Assembly: GCA_963575745.1 (NCBI GenBank)
Contig: CAUYUJ010016061.1
Coordinates: 253,858-317,857, forward strand
DNA from: Prorocentrum cordatum
Lineage: Eukaryota; Sar; Dinophyceae; Prorocentrales; Prorocentraceae
Reading direction: 5' to 3'
DNA: 64,000 nt
A model generated the notes under the pieces. That model was not told where the DNA came from. It was given only the letters and a program-made list of their open reading frames with translations, and searched no databases. Numbering within the stretch: position 1 is the stretch's first letter; each line of letters starts with the position of its first letter. The translations under genes and the position numbers were made by a program. Shown one piece after another: positions 1-11,130 of the stretch.

Positions 1-46
1 GGGCGTCGTTCCCTCTTCAGCGTTCCTTGTCTCAACAGCCCGACTG
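1..46 (+). mobile_element. MITE family F, right end (truncated by window edge)
   Basis: The first 46 bases resemble the right-hand end of the family F element at 2836-3010: the blocks GTTCC, CTTCAG, GTTCCTT and CCCGACTG come in the same order. The outer end is followed by TGTG rather than the TA seen at the two full copies. The rest lies outside the window. Confidence 0.5.
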
Positions 47-433
47 TGTGATTGTCATGATACTGAATGTCTCGGCTCTCCGTTGGGACCTCTCGGAGCT
101 CATTAGAGCCCCCTTCACGAGCAGTGCACCCTAGGCATCTAGCAGGTGTCGGAGGGTTAAGATGGGAGGTTTTGAGGGCCCAGCAAGTGCGTTGGCGTGT
201 CGTTGCCCCCCCCCTCTGACAGCATTGCCCCCCCCCCGCACCTGGGAAGGAGGGACTGTTCGAGGCGGACAGCCAAGCATCTCACACGCCGTTCCACCCC
301 CCGCAAGCAGGTGTCGGCGGATCTCTCCAGTCCTTCTCTTCGGCCCTACGTCTCCCTCGCCTCTCCGAAGGCAGAATGCTCCCCTGAACGCTGCGCGGGG
401 CAGTTGTGACAGCAGGCGAGTCTGCAGTTCCTT
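47..433. other. Non-repetitive stretch, no gene recognised
   Basis: Mixed sequence with short C runs near 205 and 230. Open frames exist on both strands but none resembles a known protein or has a convincing splice context. Confidence 0.5.
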
Positions 434-790
434 CGTCGTCGTCATCATCAGCAGCATCATCACCAACACCATCGTCATCATCAGCAGCATCATCATCACC
501 ATCGTCATCATCATCGTCATCTTCATCTTCACCATCATAATCATCATCACCATCATCATGTGAATCTTCATCTTCATCTTCATCATCCTGTCGATCCATC
601 TTTAATCATCATCCATCGTCCCTCAGATCTCCTTCTGCTCCTACTCAGCCTCATCCCTCATCCTTACTTCTCCCCCTCCTCCCTCCTCCTCCGCGTGCAC
701 TCATCACTCATCCCTCTCTCCCTCCTCATTCGTCCCATCTCCTCTCTGATTTCCCCTCCTCCCTCCATGTCTCTTCCCCCCTCTCGTGTC
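434..790. repeat. (ATC)n tract followed by pyrimidine-rich tract
   Basis: An imperfect ATC/AGC trinucleotide run to about 600 grades into a T/C-rich stretch to about 790. Apparent poly-Asp, poly-Ile and poly-Met frames here come from the repeat. Confidence 0.9.
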
Positions 791-1025
791 CTTGCGGATG
801 TGATTCATAGCTATTGTGGGTTCGTGTTGTTTCGAGCATGGCATGGACAAGCTGGGTAGTTCGTTGACCTGTTTCTTCTCACCCACTCTCGCCATCATCA
901 GTCGTAGGAGAAGCAGCGGTAGCATCAACACGCGTAACATCCTCAGCATCATCATGTATGATTGCGCCCGTGCCATAAGAGTGGGATCGCCCACATCACG
1001 ATCGTCACTCACCACCGTATTCAGA

Positions 1026-1500
1026 TTCACATGCATCATCAGCAGCATCATCATAATCGTCATCATCATATTCACAATCATCATTATCATCATCATCGAA
1101 CTGATCATCACCATCACCAGTATCATCATCATCACCATCTTCACCATCATCAGCATCCTCAGTATTATCATAATCATCATCACCATCAGCATCAGCATCA
1201 GCATCAACATCACAAAAAAACACAACATCACCATCAGCATCAGCATCACTATCATCACCATCATCACCATCATCATAATCATCATCGTGAGTATCATCAG
1301 CAGCATCATCAACAGCATCATCATGATCATGATCGTCATCACCAGCAGCATCATATTCACCAAAATTCGTATCATCATCGTCATCATCATCCTCGTCGTC
1401 GTCATCATCATTACCAGCATCATCAGCATCGTCATCTGCAGCATCATCATCAGTGTCATCTCATCATCATCAGCAGAATCACCATCAGCAGCAGCAGCAT
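1026..1500. repeat. Imperfect (ATC/AGC)n tract
   Basis: About 475 bp of CAT/ATC triplets broken by CAG and CGT. The His-, Ile- and Met-rich frames on both strands are repeat artefacts. Confidence 0.9.
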
Positions 1501-2197
1501 CAGCACCACCACCTCTTTCAACAGTATCCTTGATCCTCCTCCACCTCCATCGTTCTCGTCCTCCACCCCAATCGTCCACCATCTTCCACTTCGAGCTCTG
1601 CTGGGTGAGACAGAGGAAGGAGCATCAAGGACGGAGGGATGGAGGGAGGAGGATGAGGAGGGGCATGAGGAGGTGGGGGTGCCTAGAGGTCGGAGATCTC
1701 CGTGGGCCCGACAGGGGCCACAAACGTCAAACGCATTGTTCATCGAAGGCCAAGGACCGAGGAGGAGGAGGAGGAGGATGAGGAGGAGGAGGATGAGGAG
1801 GAGGAAAAGGAGCAGCAGCACTCGACTCGACACTGATCCGGCATCACTAGGTTCGGTTATGGCGTGAAGAAGTCTACACCGAAGCGCGGAGGCGAGCAAT
1901 GAATGTTGGCGGCCTTGACTGCTCCGCACCATCAAGGCATCTCCAGTTGTTTGGCCGCCCACCGCCGCGGAGCATCACCACAGAAATTGCCACCGCCTGA
2001 GGTCGGAGCCCATCCGACTCTTCCTCGCGTGTGCGAAGACGACGCGCTGGAGAACACGCGTGGCGCCCTGGCCCTGCTGGCACGCCCCACGCTGGGTGCA
2101 GCCAGGGCCGCTTACTATCCGATGCGATGCGATGCGATTCGCTGGGTGGTGCCCCGATTCTGAGTCATTTCGATTCGGTTCGATGTGCCGGCATCCG

Positions 2198-2362
2198 TCA
2201 GGAGGGAAAGAAACACGCAGACACAATTAATCGTCGACTCCCAGGAAAATATGCAAAAAGATGGGAAGTGGGGGGGAAGACAAAAAACCCAAAAATATGG
2301 GAAAATATGGGGGACCTTTTTATCTGTGTGTATTTATTTGTGTGTGTCCTGGGGCCCCTTCA
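2198..2362 (+). mobile_element. Dispersed element A, copy 1
   Basis: A roughly 165-bp unit starting TCAGGAGG and ending CCCCTTCA. It contains the family landmarks ACACAATTAATCGTCGA, GGGAAGTGGGGGGGAAGACA and TATTTATTTGTGTGT. The left flank ATCCG and right flank ATCTG look like a degenerate 5-bp direct repeat. Other copies occur at 8595, 33173, 40056, 40380, 43621, 43963 and 44281. It has no open frame of note and no transposase. Confidence 0.85.
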
Positions 2363-2483
2363 ATCTGCTCGGGCTATTTAGCCTGATGCGGGCGCGGCGA
2401 TCCGATGGCGGTCCGATCCAGAACGAGCCGCGGGGGATCCAGCTCCTGCCTGCCAAAGGGTCCGATTCGGAACGAGTCGAGTC

Positions 2484-2605
2484 GAGGAGGGGGGGAAGGA
2501 TGAGGAGGAGGAGGAGGAGGAGCAGGAGGAGTAGGAGGAGGAGGAGGAGCAGGAGGAGGAGGAGGAGGAGGAGGAGGAGGAGAAGGAGGAGGAGGAGGAG
2601 GAGCA

Positions 2606-2652
<47 letters not shown>
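2484..2652. repeat. (GGA)n then (AGC)n
   Basis: GGA triplets to about 2606 switch to AGC triplets to about 2652. Poly-Arg, poly-Leu, poly-Ser and poly-Cys frames here are artefacts. Confidence 0.95.
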
Positions 2653-2653
<1 letters not shown>

Positions 2654-2689
2654 GCCGAAGGGGAGTTGCCGCTCGCTTCCCCGTCTGCA

Positions 2690-2834
2690 GAGCCCCTGTC
2701 GGACGGGGCCGGGACGAGGAGACATCCGCTCCGGGGCGCTCCGGCACGCTCCCAGGGCTCTCCGGGACGTTCGGAGAAGGCCGCGGCGCTCGAGACGTGC
2801 TCCAGAGCGGCCGGACCGCAGAGACTCTCGACGT
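2690..2834 (-). repeat. Dispersed repeat G, copy 1 (reverse)
   Basis: In reverse complement this block matches the sequences near 8985-9115 and 9325-9435, sharing the GCGCCGCGGCC core followed by spaced GTTCCGG/CGGAACG-type palindromes. No gene is seen in it. The left end is approximate. Confidence 0.6.
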
Positions 2835-2835
2835 A

Positions 2836-3010
2836 CAGTCGGGGCCCTGAAGAAGGAACCCTTTTCGTTGGGGAGGGGCTCCGCGTTCCTTGAGTGTTTC
2901 ACAGCTTGCCTCAGGTGTTCCGAGGTTCTCGATAGGACATCGAAGCTGAGCTTATGGGAAAAAGGGGCCCCGTTCCTTCTTTAGGGTTCCTTAGGTCATC
3001 GCCCCGACGG
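2836..3010 (+). mobile_element. MITE family F, copy 1
   Basis: A 175-bp unit with terminal inverted repeats: it starts CAGTCGGGGC and ends GCCCCGACGG. It is flanked on both sides by TA, the target duplication typical of Tc1/mariner-type elements. A second full copy is at 42721-42896. It carries no coding capacity, so it would be non-autonomous. Confidence 0.8.
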
Positions 3011-3368
3011 TACCCTCACCCGATTTCAGCCTCGTCCTGGCAGCCGCAGCACCATGAATCATTACATGTACACTGGAACATGAGTGGCCATTCGGAAGCC
3101 ACCAGGACCAGCTTGTCAGGCCCCTATATGCCGCCACGCTGGTTCCGGGCAGGCTGTGCTGTCCGGCGGAAGGGGACGAGGAATGGAGAAGCAGGCAGAC
3201 GACGACGAACGCCTCGTCCTGGATTCGTCCTTCCCCGCCGTCGGGGGTAGTCCCTCCAAGGAGCGCGGCGACCAGCACCCCGACGCACTGGCGGCGGCCG
3301 CCTCGGATGGCCAGCAGCCGGCCCCTCCGGCGGCCTCCCCCATCCCAGGTGCATCGCTGCTGCCCTAT

Positions 3369-3480
3369 TCTCCTCCTCCTCCTCCTCCTCCTCCTCCTCC
3401 TCCTCCTCCTCCTGCCTTCCTCCTCCTCCTCCTCCTCCTCCTCCTCCTCCTCCTCCTCCTCCTCCTCCTCCTCCTCCTCC
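3369..3480. repeat. (TCC)n tract
   Basis: Near-perfect TCC triplets, interrupted once near 3415. The sequence to about 3650 remains pyrimidine-rich and imperfect. Confidence 0.95.
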
Positions 3481-3659
3481 GCATCCCTTCAACCTCCCCC
3501 TCCTCCCAATCCTCCCTCCTCCCCCTCCCACCTCCCCATCCTTCCCCCTTGTCTGCCGCCTCCCCCACTCCTCCTCTCGCCCTCCCGCCCCCTCCCTCCT
3601 CCCCTCCCTCGTCTCCTCCCTTCCTGCCTCCGTCCACCCGTCCTCCCTCTGAAGCACCT

Positions 3660-4440
3660 GCGGCCCGAGGCCCATCCGTGGCATGTGGCTTTGAGAAGGG
3701 CCCCAGGTCGCGTCCAGGGCCTTCACGTGGCGCTGGGGTGGGGGCTCCGAGCGCTGCCGCGGCCTTGTATTTGCAGCAGCCTTCGGATGGCGAGACTGGA
3801 CGAATTCGTTGATTACGCCTGTATTGCTTGCGCTCGAGGAGCGCCAATTGCGTCTGAAGTGTACGCCTGCACTTCCACGCCTCGTTCAGTTCCACATCAG
3901 TTTTGCCATGCTCCTCCGCGTGGTTGCACTCGCGCGTTCGGGTCGGAGCCACTCGTGGTAAGTGGTCTTTCTGGTTGTCATCCTGCTGCTCGAGATGTCT
4001 AGTATTCGTATATAGTTCAACTTGTTGCTCACGGGTGTAGGCATGTCAATATTGTCCCACGCTCTGTAAGTTCACCTCGCGTGCAGAAAAGCGCAGAAAA
4101 ATGAAAACATGAGACTCGTCTGGTGCGGTGGACGGTTTGTCCTGAGTCTGTTGTAGATGATGTTTGCCAGAAGTGGGCCGTTACGTCTCACATTGTTGCT
4201 TGATGGTGGTTCCCAGGCGTGGTTTGTGTTGCTTGCCATATGTCTTAGTTGGGGCGTGTTGTCTCACATTCGCTCTGTTCTAGGGCCTTGTGTTTCTCAG
4301 CCGTGGTATGTCGTGGAATGCGTCTTGCGGTGCGTGCTCGTTCTCATCCATGTTGTCTTGCTGTTCCGCGGGTTCGGGGCATGTGGGTTGCAATCGCATG
4401 TGACGTTGTTACGGCATCCGCTCCACTCCCAGTCCACTCT
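3660..4440. other. Low-repeat stretch, no gene recognised
   Basis: Mixed sequence in which short frames are open on both strands. I find no family motif and no coherent exon chain. From about 4440 it passes into T/C-rich sequence. Confidence 0.4.
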
Positions 4441-4867
4441 TCCTTCCTCCTCCTTTTCCTCGCTCTTCCATCTCCTCATCCTCGTCCTCCTCATCATCCC
4501 ACATCAATTTCCATCATTCCGCCTGTTTCTCCTCCCCCGTCCCTCCTTCCTCTTTCGTCTTTCCTCCTCATCCGACGTGCTCCTCGTTCCTTCTCACCAT
4601 AATCCTGCTCTTCTGGCCCTCCCATTCCGCCCTCCTCCTCTTCTCCGCCCCTTCTCCTTCTCACGTCTCTTCTCTTCCATCTTCTCCTCCTCCTCCTCCT
4701 CCTCCTCCTGTTCGGGCGGTCGGTCGGTCGAGCAGGGCGGCCGAATAATTCATATTGCGCAATTGTTGAGAAGTGAGGGGGAAGAAAGACGTAGGCGGAC
4801 GACGACGACGACGAGTCCCGCCATCCCGCTTCCTCGAGGGGTGGCAGGAGCACGACCATGGCACCAC

Positions 4868-5020
4868 GCTCGCAATCGTCGCCCTGCACCGTATACGGTC
4901 GTGATCTGTCGGATAGTGCGTCGTTCCGCCGACTGTGCCGTGCCCCACCACGCTTCGGCGCGACACGGGATCCACGCCCCCACGTCCAAGGGGTCTTCGT
5001 CCAGGACAATCTCTTCACCC
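4868..5020 (+). repeat. Dispersed repeat J, copy 1
   Basis: Shares with 17930-18145 and 25228-25345 the order TACGGTCG, GCGTCGTTCCGCC and GCTTCGGCGCGACA. The similarity is moderate and the ends are approximate. Confidence 0.5.
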
Positions 5021-5117
5021 CGAGTCGTCTCCGGACGGTCCGATGGGCCCGCGGAGGGCCCCGGGGGGAGCCAAGAGTGCGGCGAGCAAATGGCGGGCCC
5101 GTTCCCCTCAGGATGCG

Positions 5118-5232
5118 CTCCCGCAGGGCGAGCCTCCCGCAGAGCGAGCCCCCCCCCCCCCGCAGGGCGAGCCCCCCCCTCCCGCAGGGCAGCCCGCGCT
5201 CCGCTCCCCCCCCCCCCGCAGGGCGAGCCTCC
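5118..5232. repeat. 12-bp minisatellite (GCAGGGCGAGCC)
   Basis: GCAGGGCGAGCC-type units recur, separated by C runs of varying length. Confidence 0.7.
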
Positions 5233-5399
5233 CGCCCCGTGGAGCCCCGGACGGGTCTCGCCCTGGGCGCTCCCAGGCCGCCAGCCACCTCAGCGGCCTG
5301 CTGCGGCACCTGCGCAGGGACCTCGGGGAGGCGGAGCCCCTGGCGAGGCGCCGCGCCTTCGCCCCCCCGGCGCGCGGGCCCGCCCCGGCCCCTCCAGCA

Positions 5400-5712
5400 T
5401 CTTCCTCCTCCCTCCTCCTCCCTCCTTTTCCTCCTCCTCCTCCTCCTCCTTTTCCCCTCCTCCCCCTCCTCCCCCCCCTCCTCCTCCTCCTCCTCTCCTC
5501 CTCCTCACTCCTGCTCCTCCTCCTCCTCCTCCTCCTCCACCTCCCCCTCCTCCTCCTCCTCCACCTCCTCCTCCTCCGCCCTCCTCCTCCTCCTCCTCCC
5601 CTCCTCCTCCTTCCCCTCCTCCTGCCTCCTCCTCCTCTCCTCCTCCTCCTCCTCCTCCCTCCTCCTCCTCCTCCTCCTCCTCCTCCCCCTCCTCCTCCTC
5701 TTCATCCTCCTG
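5400..5712. repeat. Imperfect (TCC)n tract
   Basis: About 310 bp of TCC triplets with scattered CC and TT interruptions. The long Pro-, Ser- and Leu-rich frames through it are artefacts. Confidence 0.95.
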
Positions 5713-5821
5713 TTCCTCCCTCGCCCCCTGCGCGCGGCACCGGGGGTCGCGCCATGGGAAATACGGGCGACACATGTAGCACCCTGGAGTTTCGGATAAG
5801 AGTGAAGGGGGCGGGCGCGGG

Positions 5822-5950
5822 GTGGGTCGTGAGTGGGTCGCGGCGTTGGTCGCGGGTTGGTCGCGGTTTGGATCGCGGTGTGTGTCGCGGGTGGGTCGCG
5901 GGTGGGTCGCGGGCTGGTCGCGGGTGGGTCGCGGGCTGGGTCGCGGGCGG
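5822..5950. repeat. Minisatellite GGTCGCGGGTGG
   Basis: Roughly 10- to 12-bp units of GGTCGCGGGTGG with variants are arrayed in tandem directly before the (AAC)n tract. Confidence 0.8.
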
Positions 5951-5959
5951 GACGACACC

Positions 5960-5962
<3 letters not shown>

Positions 5963-6000
<38 letters not shown>

Positions 6001-6146
6001 CCAACAACAACAACAACAACTACAATAACAACAACAACAACAACAACAACAACAGCAACAACAACAACAACCACAACCATAACCACAACCACAACCACAA
6101 CAACAACAATAACAATAACAACAACAACAACAACAACAATAATAAT

Positions 6147-6181
<35 letters not shown>

Positions 6182-6232
6182 GAACAACAACAACGACAGC
6201 GACGATAACAATAACAAGAACACTAACAACAA
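5963..6232 (+). repeat. (AAC)n tract heading composite element B
   Basis: ACA/AAC triplets with AAT, CAC and GAC variants. The tract runs directly into CAGTTTAA, the junction shared by all three copies of composite element B. Confidence 0.95.
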
Positions 6233-6725
6233 CAATCAGTTTAATATTGTTCGCTCTTACCTGCTCGAGTGTCATACAGCGTGCATTTCCTGAACCCTCG
6301 ATACCCGCCCACTTCGATTTTGAGCATACCTCGTTTGGTGAGTATCTATTTCTTCGTGAGCTCTGCGTGATTAGCCCAGCGAGAGAGCGATTCCTGAGTG
6401 AATTGAAGGAAGTCCCCAGCGAACGCGCGATTCCTGAATGGCAAGAGCGCGGCGCCTGAGGACATTGCAAGGAAGTCTCAGGCGGGAGCGCGATTATCGA
6501 GTAAATTGCAAGGAAGTCTAAAGCGGGAGCGGAGGACTGGAGTAACTTTCGAGGAAGTATCAAGAGGGAGCCGTTGTTGTTGTAAACCAGGGGCCACGGG
6601 CACAGTTTGAGGAGGAAGGCTTTTTCTGATAAGAAAACAAGGTGCGAGCGCCGGGAGGGGCACTTCAATTGAAAAATACAATGTGCACCGGAGGGGGGGG
6701 GCCAACAATAATTTCTCTTCGGTAT
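6233..6725 (+). mobile_element. Composite element B, copy 1
   Basis: Starts at the shared junction (CAGTTTAATATTGTTCGCTC), then carries imperfect units of about 45 bp with the core GAGGAAGTC..AGCGAGAGCGCGATT. It ends with a conserved tail containing GTAAACCAGGGGCCA and CACTTCAATTGA. Compared with copies 2 and 3 it lacks the internal GAACGTACCCCCTTCGGG block. Nothing protein-coding is recognised. Confidence 0.8.
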
Positions 6726-6732
6726 TGAGGGT

Positions 6733-6805
6733 TCAACAGCAACAGCAGCAACAGCAACCGCGACAGCAACAACAACAGCAGCAACACCACCACACCAACA
6801 CCACC

Positions 6806-6837
<32 letters not shown>

Positions 6838-6969
6838 CAACTACAACAGCAGCAGCAGCAACACCGACAACAGCAGCAACAACAACAATTACAGCAACAA
6901 CAAGAGCAATAGCAACAGCAACAACAACAACCACCGCAATAACACCACCACCACCAACAAGAACACCAA
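6733..6969 (+). repeat. (AAC/CAG)n tract between B copies
   Basis: CAACAG and AAC triplets link the tail of B copy 1 to the head of B copy 2. Confidence 0.95.
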
Positions 6970-8085
6970 TCAGTTTAAGGCTGTTCGCTCTTCCCTGCCC
7001 GCGTGCCACTCAACACGTATATCCCAAACTCTCGATATTCGCCCGTTTCGTCTTCGAACGTACCCCCTTCGGGGGGGGGGGGTCTCTATCTTGCCTGCAA
7101 CGCTTGTATTTCGTGCAGCCCCTAAGGCAGGGAACGAGAGGACGGACGGAAGGAAGGGACAAAGGGGGAGGGAGGAGGACGGAACACGAGAGAAAATAAC
7201 AGGAGGGGGGCTAGGAGCAGAAAACACGTGACGGGACTAGACGGAACTAGACGGGCAGACCGTGCGGGTAGACCCGCACGGGCGGGTCGGGAAGGCGGGC
7301 CTAGACGGCCAGGTCGGGCAGGCGGGTTGCTAAAGCGTGAGTCCTGCATGAATCGCGAGGAGGTCTCGAGCGACAGCGCGGTTCCCCCAATACATCTTGC
7401 AGAAATCCACAGCGAGAGTATGGTTCCTGAGTGTCGAGGGCGAGGCGTCTGAATAAACTTCAAGGATGTCCCACGCGAAGGCGTGACTCCTGCCTTAAGT
7501 TCTGAGGAAGTCCTTCGCGAGAGCGCGATTTGGGAATAGATTGTAAGGAAATGTCAGTCGGGAGCCGCTGTTGTTGCAAACCGGGGGCCAGGGGCACAAT
7601 TTGAGCAGGAAGACTTGCCCCTGTAAAAACACAGCGAGCCCCGACAGGGGAACTTCAATTGAGAAAAAAACGCGTATGTCACGCGAACGCGTGAGTCTTC
7701 ATCATTCGCCAGGAAATTTCGGGCGAGAGCGCCATTCCTAAGTACACGATGAGGAAGTCCCAGGCGATATCGCGATTCCAGAATGGCAAGGGCGTGGCGC
7801 CTGAATCAATTACGAGGAGGTCACAGGCGAGAGCGCGATTCTTCGATAAGTTGCAAGGAAGTCCTTAGCGAGAGCGCGATTCTTTAGTAAATTGCAAGGA
7901 GGTATCAGGCGGGAGCCGTTCTTGTTGTAGTCCAGGGGCAAGGGGCGCAGATTGAGGAGGAATCTGTTTCTTGATATAAGAACTGCTGCGAGCCCCTGGA
8001 GTGGCACTTCAATTGAGAAACACATATGTTACCGGAGGGTGGGATCAACAATAGTTATTATTTAGTGGTGAGCGTTCAACAATAT
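6970..8085 (+). mobile_element. Composite element B, copy 2
   Basis: This long copy has the head CAGTTTAAGGCTGTTCGCTC, an internal block with GGGCTAGGAGCAGAAAACAC, two series of roughly 45-bp units and two tail sequences near 7570 and 7920. The doubled tail suggests internal duplication. A further AAC-like tract follows. Confidence 0.8.
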
Positions 8086-8087
8086 GG

Positions 8088-8235
8088 ATGAGAACACCAT
8101 CAACAACAACAACGACACCAACAACTACAACAACGACGACGACGATGACGATGACAACTACAACTTCAACTACAATCACACCAACAACTACAACAACAAA
8201 TTTCAATAACGACAACAACTACAACTACGAACGGC
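8088..8235. repeat. (AAC/ACT)n tract
   Basis: ACA/ACT/ACG triplets close the AAC-B-AAC-B-AAC array. Confidence 0.9.
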
Positions 8236-8324
8236 GGAAACAAACAGGACCCACCCGGTTCCCACAGGACCAGCTTCCACAATGGCGTGCATAGACAAGT
8301 GAAAACATTACATAAACATAAACC

Positions 8325-8440
8325 TGCGGCGCTCCGCGCGGATTTCTTGGATCTGCGTTGGACCCCGGCCCCTGGCGCGCAGGGCGCGCCAGGGGCGGCG
8401 CCGGAGGCGCCGCCAGGGGGGGGCCCAGCGCAGATGGATC
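8325..8440 (+). repeat. Dispersed repeat E, copy 1
   Basis: Shares CTCCGCGCGGATTTCTTGGAT and a CGCGCCAGGGGCGGCGCC-type inverted GC block with 23640-23760 and 42900-43010. The GC block is self-complementary and could form a hairpin. Confidence 0.6.
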
Positions 8441-8594
8441 CAAGCAGTCCGCGCGGGGCGCCAACATCTCATGTTGGTGCCGCTTTTTCGTCTTCGGCTC
8501 AGGACCCGTCACCCCCATGGCGAGCAAGGCCCGCCACCTTTGCCGCCAGGCGCGCAGCCGGAGCTCTCTGCCGGCAGGCGAGGGGCGCCACATA

Positions 8595-8759
8595 CCAGGA
8601 GGAAAAGAAACACACAGACACAATGAATCGTCGATTCCCCAGAAAAGATGGGAACATATGGGAAGTGGGGGGGGGAGGACAAAAACCCAGAAAATATAGG
8701 AAAAGATGGGTGATATTCTTAGTTGTGTGTACTTATTTGTGTGTCCTGGGGCCCCTTCA
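8595..8759 (+). mobile_element. Dispersed element A, copy 2
   Basis: Same landmarks as copy 1 (CACACAGACACAATGAATCG, GAAGTGGGGGGGGGAGGACA, CTGGGGCCCCTTCA), length about 165 bp. CACA occurs on both flanks as a possible short target duplication. Confidence 0.85.
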
Positions 8760-8984
8760 ACACAGACGCCCCGCGGGAGCCCCTCGCCGCGAGGGCGGCG
8801 CCGAGGGCGGCCAGGGCCCCTCCCCAGCGGGGCCCCCCTGCGGGCCCCCCCCCCGGGCCAGCTTCTCGGAGAGGCGCCCGGCCCGTGGCACGGGGCTCCC
8901 CCGACGACGCCCCCAAAGACGAAGCCAGGACGAGGATTCTAAAACGACACGAAGATCGGGAGAAAATCGGATCGGGATAACTCG

Positions 8985-9435
8985 AAATCTCTGCGAATCG
9001 GCGGGTTTGGAGGATGTATTGGGCGCCGCGGCCGCTCCAGAGCGTTCCGGAACGCTCTGAGAGCGCTCTGGAACGTTCTGGAACGATTTATCCCGATCCT
9101 AGCCCTGTTTTAGATTCGAGTAGGGGATCGACTGCAGAATTGATTTGCCCCAGGCTTGACTTCTCTTGTCGGATCCACAGCCAATGCGTAGAACTCTCGC
9201 AGATCTACGAATGGTTGACGCATTGTTGTCGAGGAGTCGACGTGAAGATCAATTCTGGGGTAAATCTATTTTGTAGTCGACCCCCCAGTCGAAGGATAAG
9301 ATCGGATGAGGGTAAATCGAGAAGATCCAGCGGCTCTGGAGGATGCCTCGGGCGCCGCGGCCTTCTCCGAGCGTTCCGGACCGCTCTGAAAGCGATCCGG
9401 AACGCCCTGGAACGAACTTCTACTCGTCCTAGCTG
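8985..9435 (+). repeat. Dispersed repeat G, copies 2 and 3
   Basis: Two related blocks (about 8985-9115 and 9325-9435) each have a GGAGGAT..GGGCGCCGCGGCC head followed by GTTCCGGA..CGCTCTG..CGGAACG palindromes. The spaced GAA/TTC pattern resembles heat-shock elements, but it is part of a dispersed repeat, so I do not call a promoter. Confidence 0.55.
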
Positions 9436-9747
9436 CGTCCGAGGGCTCCCCCGACGACCCACCTCCAGGAAGCCTCGGCGAATGATGGGAATCGCACGAA
9501 TGCGAGAAAACCATGGCTTATTTAGTGTTTTGGCCCTTCCCACAATTCGGAACTATGGGAAACACATCGCTGGACGACCCCCCCAGGAGGCCCAAGAGGT
9601 GTCAGAGCGGTGAGGGTCCTCCCCTTCCTGGCCGAGGCGGCACCTTCAGAGAAGGCGAGGAGAGGAGGGGGGGGAGGAGGCTGACGCCTCGAGCGCTCGC
9701 TTCGCTCCGGCGGCCTGCCCAAACAAAAGAGGAGGAGGAGGAGGAAG
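9436..9747. other. Stretch before the gap, no gene recognised
   Basis: Mixed sequence ending in GGA triplets at the assembly gap. No supported exon. Confidence 0.4.
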
Positions 9748-9847
9748 NNNNNNNNNNNNNNNNNNNNNNNNNNNNNNNNNNNNNNNNNNNNNNNNNNNNN
9801 NNNNNNNNNNNNNNNNNNNNNNNNNNNNNNNNNNNNNNNNNNNNNNN
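9748..9847. other. Assembly gap (100 N)
   Basis: Exactly 100 N, entered from a GGA run. The fixed length indicates a scaffolding gap of unknown true size. Confidence 0.98.
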
Positions 9848-9993
9848 ACCCTCGGCGCGGGTTCCGACAGGGGCGCACTCCGCCCGTGCCCTAGACCGCG
9901 CCAGGGCAGGCCCCCGAGCAACGAAGTTCGAGAAAGCGGGAAAGGGGGAGGCACTTGCACCTTCCCCAACCCAGAAAAGCGATCACCAGATAT

Positions 9994-10104
9994 GCAGGAG
10001 GAGGAGGAGGAGGAGGAGGAGGAGCAGGAGGAGGAGGAGGAGGAGGTGACGACGGAGGAGGAGGAGGAGGAGGAGGAGGAGGAGGAGGAGGAGGAGGAGG
10101 AGTT
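9994..10104. repeat. (GGA)n tract
   Basis: Near-perfect GGA triplets. The 99-231 aa frames overlapping it on both strands are artefacts. Confidence 0.95.
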
Positions 10105-10365
10105 CGCTTGAATGGGCTCGAGACGAGGCGAGACGAGGCCCCCCCCCCCCGCGCACCCCACCCACCCCCCTCGGCACCGCGCGCGGCCAGGCCGCGCAAG
10201 CAGCGCCGCAGGGGCGCGGAGCCCGACGCCCCGCGCGAGGTCGGCGGGCTGTCCCGGGCGAGCCCGCCCGCGGGAAAAACATAAAGATTTGCGGCGCGCG
10301 GCGGCGGCGGCGAGGGCGGCGGCGTCGGCGGCGCTATCGCGACGGCGCGAGGCACGAGGTCCGCC

Positions 10366-10512
10366 TGCTCATCAATCAGCATCATCATCAGCAGCATCAT
10401 CATCATCAGCAGCAGCAACATCATCAGCAGCAGCAGCATCAGCATCAGCATCAGCATCAGCATCAGCATCATCATCCTCGCCAGCGTCGTCTTTATATGC
10501 ATACTCATCATT

Positions 10513-10587
<75 letters not shown>

Positions 10588-10904
10588 TGACATCCGCAGC
10601 AGCAGCAGCATCTTCATCTTCATCAGCATCCTCATCATCATCATCATCAGCAGCAGCATTCCAATCATCATCATCAGCATCAGCATCAGCGTCAGCATCG
10701 ACAACATCCTCATCATCAGCAGCACAGGCATCATCATCTTCACCCTCATCATCATCATCATCAGCAGCATCATCATCAGCGTCATCTCCATCATCAGTGT
10801 CACCATCAGCAGCAGCAGCATCACCATCATTAGCATCAGCATCGTCATCAGTATCGTCATCACCATCATCATCATCATCATCATCATAATCAGAATCATC
10901 ATCA

Positions 10905-10945
<41 letters not shown>

Positions 10946-11130
10946 ATCCTCATCATCATCAGCATCATCATCAGCAGCAGCATCATCGTCATGGTCGTCC
11001 TGGTCGCCGTCCTCATTACCAGCATCATCATCGTCATGACACCCATCATCCCCATCGCCCCATCGTCGTCCGCCATCCTCTTCCCCGGCCCTCCTCATTA
11101 TTATAGTTTTCCTCATCATCATACAAGGTG
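10366..11130. repeat. Long (ATC/AGC)n tract
   Basis: About 765 bp of ATC/CAT triplets, near-perfect between 10505 and 10587, with AGC and CGT variants elsewhere. Poly-His, poly-Asp and poly-Met frames arise from the repeat. Confidence 0.95.

Noticed and set aside
9013-9110. Heat-shock promoter
   Set aside because: The palindromes belong to a dispersed repeat with three copies and no gene start is nearby.
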